Shown here: piece by piece, positions 1 to 4,960 of the stretch
How positions within the stretch are numbered: position 1 is the first letter of the stretch
How the letters are laid out: the number at the start of each line of letters is the position of its first letter
NCBI GenBank assembly: GCA_905210055.1
Contig: CAJLVH010000127.1
Location: forward strand, 1-5,635
Reading direction: 5' to 3'
From: an uncultured Enorma sp.
Lineage (GTDB): Bacteria; Actinomycetota; Coriobacteriia; Coriobacteriales; Coriobacteriaceae
DNA length: 5,635 nt
Notes under the pieces: model-generated
The model's database searches: none
What the model was told of the DNA's origin: nothing
The model's input: the letters and a program-made list of their open reading frames with translations, nothing else
Made by a program: the position numbers and the translations under genes

Positions 1-617
1 CGCCCGAGCCCGAGCCCGAGCCCGCCTCCGCGCCCGAACCCGAGCCCGAACCTGCACCCGCGCCGGAACCCGCCCCCGCACCGGAGCCTGCGCCCGCTCC
101 CGAGCCGCAGGTACTATCCGTGCCGCCGGTTATCTCGGCATCTGCCGCTCAACCAGCGGCCGCGCCTGTCCGCGCGATGCCGCCGCAGCCCGAGCCTGAA
201 CCTCTGCCAGAGCCTGCGTTCCAGCCCGAAGCCTCGGAAAAGCCCGCACGCAGCTTTATCGGCTCTGCTTCAAATGGTACGACGCTTTTGGGAATGGCTC
301 CTCTTGCCGCGCCGCGTGCGCCCCAGCGCGTGCTCGAGCGCGTTCGCGATGCCGCACGATTCGTTCTCCCCGATGCACCAGAAGTCGTCGTCGGTCGTTC
401 GATGACCTGCGACATAGCGGTGGGTAACAACAGCAACATCAGCCGGCGGCACGCAGCGATCTTCCTTGAGCAGGGGCGTACGTTCATCATGGATTCTGGT
501 TCGGCGAACGGCACGTTCGTGTTCGGTAGCCGCCTTGTGTCTGGCGAGCGTGCGCTGCTTGTCTCTGGCACCGAAGTCTCGCTTGCTGACGAGCGCTTCG
601 TTTACCACGAGCGGTAA
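1..617 (+). CDS. FHA-domain protein, C-terminal part (5' end outside window)
   Basis: The reading frame is open from the left edge (first full codon at 3) and ends at TAA 615-617, giving 204 visible residues. About 35 residues of Pro-Glu/Pro-Ala repeats come first, then a second Pro/Glu-rich linker, then a C-terminal forkhead-associated domain (roughly 370-610). The FHA signature residues are present: GRS at 393-401, SRRH at 441-452 and NGT at 507-515. These loops bind phosphothreonine peptides in the family, so the protein probably docks on targets phosphorylated by a Ser/Thr kinase. The GTG at 120 is not the real start, because the same frame continues upstream with obviously coding repeats. 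No membrane segment is visible. The N-terminal part, which would say what the FHA domain is attached to (zinc ribbon, kinase substrate or secretion component), is missing. FHA assignment is firm; the cellular role is unknown. Confidence 0.9.
   Translation, partial: PEPEPEPASAPEPEPEPAPAPEPAPAPEPAPAPEPQVLSVPPVISASAAQPAAAPVRAMPPQPEPEPLPEPAFQPEASEKPARSFIGSASNGTTLLGMAPLAAPRAPQRVLERVRDAARFVLPDAPEVVVGRSMTCDIAVGNNSNISRRHAAIFLEQGRTFIMDSGSANGTFVFGSRLVSGERALLVSGTEVSLADERFVYHER
3..107 (+). repeat. Pro-Glu/Pro-Ala coding tandem repeat
   Basis: Degenerate 6- and 12-base units of the form CCC-GAG / CCC-GCN encode alternating PEPEPE and PAPAPE residues inside the FHA protein. The DNA is almost free of A/T and is likely to vary in length by slippage. 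The protein segment should be an extended, acidic, disordered spacer. The array probably continues to the left of the window. Confidence 0.85.
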
Positions 618-716
618 ACGGCCGCTCGGGGCGCATTGCGGGCAAGTTGCCCTTGAGCATGGGGAAATGCGAGCGTTTTAGCTCGGCCGGTTGAGCGGAA
701 TGGGCGTGAGCACCAC

Positions 717-857
717 ACTCGAGCCTTGAGTCGGTGGGTTTTTTAGGTTCTGCTGAGTAGCCCTTCTGAGCGCAAGGCGTCTACCTGCAGATACTTTTCC
801 GCCGAAAGCCCTTCTACTCACGGCGTTTTCAAAAAACCACCGACTCAAAGCCTGAGT
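717..857. terminator. Large inverted repeat between convergent genes, probable bidirectional terminator
   Basis: The left arm (717-744) and right arm (831-857) are near-perfect inverted copies: GAGTCGGTGG followed by a T6 run on each strand, with one extra G on the left. Pairing extends outward with 13 of 16 matches. Each arm by itself can also form a short hairpin (ACTC...GAGT) followed by GGTGG and T6 when read from the gene that faces it. The interior holds a further pairing, TGAGTAG (about 754-760) with CTACTCA (814-820), and a direct repeat AGCCCTTCT at 759-767 and 807-815. It lies between the ends of the FHA gene and the minus-strand ABC gene, so termination of both is the simplest role. 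A small mobile repeat (MITE-like) or structured RNA is the alternative. The rest of 618-927 shows only a short palindrome, GGGCAA-G-TTGCCC (640-652), and no supported gene. Confidence 0.6.
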
Positions 858-927
858 TGTCGATTTGGGCTACAGCTGCCCCGCTTCAGCATGAGAAAAC
901 CTGCCAAGTTGGGTTGTATTGTCTTTG

Positions 928-1731
928 CTAGTATCGCCCCTGCAGCGAGTACCAGCCGTCGCGCTCCTCCACGATGAGCGGCACGCCGAAGAGCTCGCTC
1001 ATATGCTCGCTCGTAAGGAGTTCCGCCTTGGGGCCGTCGGCGAAGATCTCGGCGTCCTTAATAAGAAGCACGCGCTCGATAGCAGGGATGATGTCCTCGG
1101 GATAGTGCGTCACCAGCACCACGGAGCGTCCTTCGGCGGCGAGCAGGCTCATGGTGTTCCGCACGTGGTACATGCCCTCGGGGTCGAGTCCGGTGCAGGG
1201 TTCGTCGAAGATGAGCACGCGCGGGTCGCTCATGAGCTCGCGCGCCACGAGCACGCGTCGCACCTGGCCGGTGGAGAGCGTCATGACGTCGCGGTCGGCG
1301 AGGTCGGCGATGTCCAGGCGTTCGAGCGCGTCGAGCGCCTGCGCGCGCTGGGCGGGCGTTGCCTCCACGTGGTTCGGCAGGCCGAGCGTGCCGAAGATGC
1401 CGCCGCATACGATGTCGCTCACGGGTAGGTGCACGCGCACCTGGTCGTGCATGGTGGCGGACACGATGCCGAGCGCCTGCTTGATATCCGTAAGCAGCGG
1501 ACGCGCGGCGCCGCGGAAGCGCACGGGCGGCTCGTCGCGGTGCAAGGGGAAAATCTCGCGTGTGAGCAGCTGAATGAACGTCGATTTGCCGGCGCCGTTG
1601 GGGCCTAGGAGCGCCACGTGCTCGCCTTCCGCCAGGTCGAAGTGGTCGACGGAAAGAATCGTGCGGCCGGCGCGCACCACCTGGGCGTCGCGCAGCGAGA
1701 AGAGGGGCGGAATTGTTTCGGCCATGAGCAT
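928..1731 (-). CDS. Stand-alone ABC transporter-type ATP-binding protein
   Basis: A 267-residue single ABC ATPase. Walker A GPNGAGKST is at residues 43-51, the signature LSTGQ at 152-156 (a variant of LSGGQ), Walker B VLIFDE at 172-177, the D-loop GLD at 181-183 and the switch histidine at 209 (VTHYPED). The Q-loop position reads GIVSATMHDQ rather than the usual VFQQ or VPQ, as in YlmA/ModF-like soluble ATPases. No permease or binding-protein gene is adjacent, so the partner and substrate cannot be read from context; metal or molybdate-type import or a non-transport role are both possible. Two starts are possible: ATG at 1731 (GGAAG four bases upstream) and ATG at 1725 (the same GGAAG ten bases upstream), giving 267 or 265 residues. 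The stop is TAG at 928-930. The gene diverges from ilvA and converges on the FHA gene. Confidence 0.9.
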   Translation of the reverse strand: MLMAETIPPLFSLRDAQVVRAGRTILSVDHFDLAEGEHVALLGPNGAGKSTFIQLLTREIFPLHRDEPPVRFRGAARPLLTDIKQALGIVSATMHDQVRVHLPVSDIVCGGIFGTLGLPNHVEATPAQRAQALDALERLDIADLADRDVMTLSTGQVRRVLVARELMSDPRVLIFDEPCTGLDPEGMYHVRNTMSLLAAEGRSVVLVTHYPEDIIPAIERVLLIKDAEIFADGPKAELLTSEHMSELFGVPLIVEERDGWYSLQGRY

Positions 1732-1762
1732 CTCGCTTCCAAAACATCATGTGATGGTATGC

Positions 1763-1784
1763 TACTTTACTACACGAAAGTATA
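1763..1784 (-). promoter_or_regulatory. Candidate -10 box within an operator-like inverted repeat, ABC ATPase promoter
   Basis: Read on the minus strand, TATACT (1784-1779) is a good -10 match about 50 bases upstream of the ABC ATPase start. It overlaps a perfect inverted repeat, TACTTT-8 nt-AAAGTA (1763-1782 on the plus strand). A repressor dimer bound there would cover the -10 and the transcription start. No good -35 hexamer lies 16-18 bases upstream, so the promoter call is tentative. I do not recognise the operator as belonging to a particular regulator family. Confidence 0.4.
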
Positions 1785-1825
1785 GCGCCTGAACGCTCTG
1801 CTCCGCCCGGCTGCCCTCACCGCGC

Positions 1826-1858
1826 ATGATAAAAAGGTGTCTGACACCAAATTATCAT
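1826..1858. repeat. 33-bp nested palindrome upstream of ilvA
   Basis: The outer arms ATGATAA (1826-1832) and TTATCAT (1852-1858) are perfect. The inner arms GGTGTC (1836-1841) and GACACC (1843-1848) are perfect around a single central T (1842). Unpaired AAA triplets separate inner and outer arms symmetrically on both sides. The one-base centre fits a protein-binding palindrome or REP-type repeat better than a simple RNA hairpin. GGTGTC-N-GACACC cores are, to my recollection, seen in intergenic repeats of many bacteria. It could be an operator for ilvA or a dispersed repeat. Confidence 0.55.
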
Positions 1859-1881
1859 TTGCGTGGCGCGGCATGATGCAT

Positions 1882-1888
1882 GAAAGGA
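1882..1888 (+). promoter_or_regulatory. Ribosome binding site that fixes the ilvA start
   Basis: GAAAGGA lies five bases before ATG 1894. The in-frame GTG at 1837 further upstream has no such site and sits inside the 33-bp palindrome, so 1894 is the better start. The downstream hydrolase gene has the same GAAAGGA element four bases before its ATG. Confidence 0.8.
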
Positions 1889-1893
1889 TACCC

Positions 1894-3114
1894 ATGCCCG
1901 AGATGCTCACCCTCGATGCCTTTGAGCAGGCGTCGGAGAAGGTCAAGGAAGTCACGCAGAAGACCGAGCTCGTGGAGAGCCCGTACTTCAGCCAAGCAAC
2001 AGGCAACCGCGTGTTCTTCAAACCCGAGAACATGCAGCGCACGGGCGCGTATAAGGTACGCGGCGCGTACTTCAAGATTTCGACCCTTTCTGCCGAAGAG
2101 CTTGGCCGCGGCCTCATCACCGCGAGCGCGGGCAACCATGCGCAGGGCGTGGCGTACGCGGCGTCGAAGGCCGGCGCGCACTCCATCGTGGTCATGCCCA
2201 CCACCACGCCGCTCATCAAAGTCGAGCGCACGAAAGGTTATGGCGCGGAGGTCGTGCTCTTTGGCGATGTGTACGACGAGGCCTGCGATTACGCCATGCA
2301 GCTTGCCGAAGAACATGGTTACACGTTCGTCCACCCGTTCAATGACCCCGTGCTCGCTACGGGGCAGGGCACCATCGCGATGGAGATCATCCAGGAGCTG
2401 CCGCTGGTGGATACGATTCTCGTGCCCGTGGGCGGAGGCGGCCTCTCGTGCGGCGTCTCGACGTTCGCGAAGCTCTACAACCCCAAAATCCGCGTGATCG
2501 GCGTGGAACCGGAGGGCGCGCCGTCGCTCACCGCCGCGCTCGAGGCGGGTTGCCCCGTGCGCCTGCCTGCCGCCAACACCATCGCGGACGGCACCGCCGT
2601 GCTCGAGGTGGGCGACAAGGTGTTCCCGTACCTGCAGGCAAACCTCGACGACGTCATCACCGTGCCGGACGACGAACTCATCGTGGCGTTTCTCGACATG
2701 GTGGAGAACCACAAGATGATCGTCGAGAACTCCGGGCTGCTCACGGTGGCCGCGCTCAAGCACCTGCCGGCCGAGAACCGGCGCGTGGCGGCGATCCTCT
2801 CCGGCGGCAACATGGACGTGATCACGATGTCCTCTGTGGTGCAGCACGGGCTCATTGCGCGCGACCGCATCTTCACGGTGAGCGTGCTGCTGCCGGACCG
2901 CCCGGGCATGCTCGTGCGCGTGGCGCAGGCGATTGCCGAGGTAAACGGCAATGTGATCAAGCTCGAGCATAACCAGTTCGTGAGTACGAATCGCAACGCC
3001 GCCGTGGAGCTGCGCGTAACCATCGAGGCGTACGGCACTGCGCACAAAGAGCAGATCATGGACGCGCTGCGCACGGCCGGCTTCGAACCCGCCCTCAGCG
3101 CCACCATGCTCTAG
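1894..3114 (+). CDS. ilvA: Threonine ammonia-lyase (threonine dehydratase), short ACT-domain form
   Basis: A 406-residue PLP enzyme converting L-threonine to 2-oxobutyrate and ammonia, the first step of isoleucine synthesis, or threonine catabolism in fermenters. The PLP lysine is K54 in TGAYKVRGAY. SAGNHAQG (78-85) contacts substrate and cofactor, and the glycine loop GGGGL (180-184) holds the PLP phosphate. A single C-terminal ACT domain (about 328-406, TVSVLLPDRPGMLVRVAQAI) suggests effector binding. Length matches the one-ACT IlvA/TdcB-type family rather than the 500-residue two-domain E. coli IlvA. The frame opens further upstream (GTG 1837), but that extension comes from a palindrome and lacks a ribosome site. 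The stop TAG is at 3112-3114. No other isoleucine-pathway gene is adjacent, so biosynthetic and catabolic roles cannot be separated here. Confidence 0.95.
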   Translation: MPEMLTLDAFEQASEKVKEVTQKTELVESPYFSQATGNRVFFKPENMQRTGAYKVRGAYFKISTLSAEELGRGLITASAGNHAQGVAYAASKAGAHSIVVMPTTTPLIKVERTKGYGAEVVLFGDVYDEACDYAMQLAEEHGYTFVHPFNDPVLATGQGTIAMEIIQELPLVDTILVPVGGGGLSCGVSTFAKLYNPKIRVIGVEPEGAPSLTAALEAGCPVRLPAANTIADGTAVLEVGDKVFPYLQANLDDVITVPDDELIVAFLDMVENHKMIVENSGLLTVAALKHLPAENRRVAAILSGGNMDVITMSSVVQHGLIARDRIFTVSVLLPDRPGMLVRVAQAIAEVNGNVIKLEHNQFVSTNRNAAVELRVTIEAYGTAHKEQIMDALRTAGFEPALSATML

Positions 3115-3196
3115 CGAGTGAGCAATTGAATCCAGGATGGGATTTCTCACGTATTGCGGGTGAAAAACTGAGCTCCAGACGGAATCAATCACTCGC
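3114..3196 (+). terminator. Imperfect long hairpin starting at the ilvA stop codon
   Basis: GCGAGTGA (3114-3121) pairs with TCACTCGC (3189-3196). Inside it ATTGAATCC (3124-3132) pairs with GGAATCAAT with one mismatch after a four-base bulge, and TTTCTCAC (3143-3150) can pair with GTGAAAAA (about 3160-3167). The outer arm begins on the last base of the ilvA stop codon. No T-run follows, so it is not a classic intrinsic terminator. It may block 3'-end decay, act with Rho, or be a degenerate intergenic repeat. Confidence 0.45.
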
Positions 3197-3237
3197 ACTA
3201 AAGCAGCCGACGGGATGGGTATAAGCGCTCAAACGAC

Positions 3238-3244
3238 GAAAGGA
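3238..3244 (+). promoter_or_regulatory. Ribosome binding site of the Mbeg1-like gene
   Basis: GAAAGGA four bases before ATG 3249 supports that start. A weak -10-like TATAAG lies at 3220-3225 with no convincing -35, so an own promoter is possible but unproven. Confidence 0.65.
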
Positions 3245-3248
3245 ACCC

Positions 3249-4496
3249 ATGCCGTATCTCTTCGATTACGTGGAACACGAGCTCGCGACATTCAACCAGA
3301 AACCGTTTGGCCCCGTCGACGCGGCGGTGCTTTCCCAGGCGTGCATGATCGACGGCGCCGGCGTGGTGCCCGAGCCATCTGCGCTGCCGTCACTCATCGA
3401 CCGGGCAGTCACGCTGCTCGCCCCCGACTCCCGCGGCGTGACGTTCGCGAATCTCATGCGGTCCGAGCTCTTCGAAGGCATGTTCACCGGGCTCGTGCCG
3501 GACGACATCCGTCGCCTGCTCATGGCGCTCGCGGCGAGCCCGCGCTACCGCGACCTGCGCCTGTGCGGATACCGTTCCGTGTTCGACGAGGCGTCGCGCA
3601 CGCAGTTCGCAGCAACAACGTTTACCTGGAGAAACGCGCTTTCGTTCGTAGGCTTTCGCGGCACGGATGTCTCGGCCACCGGCTGGCGCGAGAACTTCGA
3701 CATGGCGTATATGGACGAGGTGCCAGCGCAGGGGCTCGCGCGGGAGTATCTGGAGCATATGGCGTCGCGCTTGCCCGGCGAGCTGCACGTGGGCGGCCAT
3801 TCCAAAGGCGGCAACCTGGCGCTCTATGCAGCGCTGACGTGCAGCGCGGGTGCGTGCGAGCGCATCAGTCGCGTGTGGTGTCTCGATGCGCCGGGTTTCC
3901 GCGCAGGGAGATTTTCGGCTGAAGATTTCACGCGGCTGGCTTTGCGCGCTGGCGCGGGAGGCGATGGCGCTGCCGCGGGCGAGGGCTCTGCGGTGGGCAG
4001 CGACGCTGCTGCGTGTGCCGTGCCGCCGCGCGCCTGTAAGGTTGAGCGCATCATTCCGCAGGACTCGCTGGTGGGTATGTTGCTCGAATGCCCGGTGCCG
4101 GCGCGCGTGGTGCGCAGCAACGTGCAAGGGCTCATGCAGCATTCCGTGTTCACGTGGGAGATTGCGGACGACCGAAGCGACTTCGTGGACGCCGAACGCT
4201 TGGGCGAGGGCTCGCAGGCGCTCCATGATGTATTGGCCGAATGGCTTGGCGGCATGGATGACGAGCGTTGCGAGCAGGTGGTAGATGCGCTCTTCGCCGC
4301 CTTGGGCGCGAGCGGCGCCCGCGATGCCCGCGACGTCTTTCTTGGTGGAAAGGCGTTTCCGCAGCTCGCGAGTGACGCGGTGCGCAATTTGGATGAGGCG
4401 TCGCGCGACGTGCTCGGCACCGCCCTGGGCGACCTCGCCGCCATCGCCGCCCGCCGTGCCGGTCGCGACCTCGTCGCCGCGATCTTCGGGGAGTGA
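3249..4496 (+). CDS. Mbeg1-like (DUF2974) alpha/beta-hydrolase-fold protein
   Basis: A 415-residue protein with no signal peptide or membrane segment, so probably cytoplasmic. The nucleophile elbow is VGGHSKGGNLALYAAL with Ser185. It is preceded by a lipase-like strand, LSFVGFRGTD (131-140), and followed by VWCLDAPGF (209-217), the typical order of the DUF2974/Mbeg1-like family. A later QHSVFTW (297-303) supplies a likely catalytic His298. The acid residue is less certain; Asp213 or Asp272 could serve. A low-complexity Ala/Gly insert (about 232-262) splits the hydrolase core between the CLDAPGF strand and IIPQDSLVGMLLE. The C-terminal 110 residues are Ala-rich and helical-looking. A lipase or esterase activity is likely from the fold, but no substrate is known for the family. 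It follows ilvA by 134 bases across a hairpin, so co-transcription is doubtful. The stop is TGA 4494-4496. Confidence 0.85.
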   Translation: MPYLFDYVEHELATFNQKPFGPVDAAVLSQACMIDGAGVVPEPSALPSLIDRAVTLLAPDSRGVTFANLMRSELFEGMFTGLVPDDIRRLLMALAASPRYRDLRLCGYRSVFDEASRTQFAATTFTWRNALSFVGFRGTDVSATGWRENFDMAYMDEVPAQGLAREYLEHMASRLPGELHVGGHSKGGNLALYAALTCSAGACERISRVWCLDAPGFRAGRFSAEDFTRLALRAGAGGDGAAAGEGSAVGSDAAACAVPPRACKVERIIPQDSLVGMLLECPVPARVVRSNVQGLMQHSVFTWEIADDRSDFVDAERLGEGSQALHDVLAEWLGGMDDERCEQVVDALFAALGASGARDARDVFLGGKAFPQLASDAVRNLDEASRDVLGTALGDLAAIAARRAGRDLVAAIFGE

Positions 4497-4535
4497 TGTG
4501 CCAGCGAGGGGCGGTGGGCTATTATGCGCCCACAT

Positions 4536-4624
4536 CCCTCAGTGCTAATAATTGCCGAAACCGTCACGAAGCGCGTTCGAGAGGTCGCTTCGTGACGGTT
4601 TCGGCATTTCTTAGCACTGAAGGG
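4536..4624. terminator. Very strong 89-nt hairpin downstream of the hydrolase gene
   Basis: Perfect 20-bp core arms GCCGAAACCGTCACGAAGCG (4554-4573) and its complement (4586-4605) enclose a 12-base loop. Outside them AGTGCTAA (4541-4548) pairs with TTAGCACT (4611-4618), and CCCT with AGGG one bulge further out, giving about 35 paired bases in all. The core is followed by ATTTCTT on the plus strand and by AATTATT on the minus strand, so weak U-rich tails exist in both directions. A transcription terminator for the hydrolase gene, perhaps bidirectional, is the simplest reading. The length is unusual and a repeat element is possible. Confidence 0.65.
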
Positions 4625-4761
4625 CGATGCGGAATCTGAGTCTAGGACGGAAATGCTCGTCCGCGTTGCCTACGCCGAGCTGCCGGCTCCGAGCCTTTCG
4701 ATATAGTGCGTGCTAGCTGTTCAGTGCCAAGACGTTGTTTACGCCCCGGGGGTGACAAATA

Positions 4762-4817
4762 GGGATGGCTCCCGCATGCTGTGAGTTGTCTACGCTTACG
4801 GCAGAGGGGGCCATCCC
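4762..4817 (+). promoter_or_regulatory. Inverted repeat that would mask the transposase ribosome site
   Basis: GGGATGGCTCCC (4762-4773) can pair with GGGGGCCATCCC (4806-4817) with one mismatch across a 32-base loop. The right arm contains the GAGGGGG-like ribosome site and ends at the base before ATG 4818. In a transcript reading in from outside, the stem would hide the start, a known way IS elements limit transposase synthesis. This is inferred from the sequence only; the repeat could instead be a DNA-level transposase-binding site. Confidence 0.45.
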
Positions 4818-4934
4818 ATGTCCCAACATCCTAACGCAAGGCTCACCCCGCGCGGCCGGGAGCTGCTCTGCGGCCGGGTCGCCGGCGGCATGCGCGTCTC
4901 CGAGGCGGCGCGCCAGGCGGGCGTGAGCCGCCAG
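4818..4934 (+). pseudogene. Truncated IS481-family transposase, N-terminal helix-turn-helix only
   Basis: Starting at ATG 4818, the translation MSQHPNARLTPRGRELLCGR and onward to VSEAARQAGVSRQ looks like the N-terminal helix-turn-helix of IS481-type transposases, where the family usually continues with a T-x-x-K-W helix. Here the similarity stops after the Gln codon at 4932-4934. The frame then runs, as meaningless Ala/Ser/Cys-rich sequence, out of phase through an ABC ATPase gene to TGA 5157-5159. The 113-residue product would have no catalytic domain. It could at most bind IS ends weakly, and probably does nothing. Confidence 0.7.
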
Positions 4935-4960
4935 TTCTTCAACATGTTGGCGGGTGCTGG

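Larger units (their letters stand above)
4753..4934 (+). mobile_element. IS481-family insertion sequence remnant (left end)
   Basis: The segment holds a leader and the first 39 codons of a transposase that resembles IS481-family N-termini. The DDE catalytic core, the rest of the transposase and the right end are absent. The exact left end is not certain: TGACAAAT at 4753 is a candidate terminus, and TGTCTACGC at 4787 is another. The element cannot move on its own. It directly precedes a broken ABC-transporter gene, so it marks an insertion and deletion event. Confidence 0.6.

Noticed and set aside
3..107. Repeat array considered as CRISPR or non-coding tandem repeat
   Set aside because: The units are 6-12 bases in one coding phase giving Pro-Glu/Pro-Ala, continuous with an FHA protein; there are no spacers.
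891..977. Short plus-strand peptide MRKPAKLGCIVFASIAPAAS resembling a signal sequence
   Set aside because: No ribosome site, only 28 codons, and it overlaps the end of the ABC ATPase gene in antisense.
1837..1893. Upstream GTG start for IlvA
   Set aside because: It has no ribosome site, arises from a palindrome, and ATG 1894 has GAAAGGA at the right distance.
1855..3198. Long minus-strand open frame (447 codons) opposite ilvA
   Set aside because: His/Arg/Glu-rich translation with no recognisable domain, exactly mirroring the GC-rich third positions of ilvA; the sense protein has all catalytic motifs.
3390..4535. Long minus-strand open frame (381 codons) opposite the Mbeg1-like gene
   Set aside because: Arg/His/Ala-rich composition typical of an antisense shadow, while the sense strand has a ribosome site and hydrolase motifs.
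4627..4716. 29-codon plus-strand frame between the strong hairpin and the IS remnant
   Set aside because: No ribosome site and no recognisable protein; other frames here are equally short.
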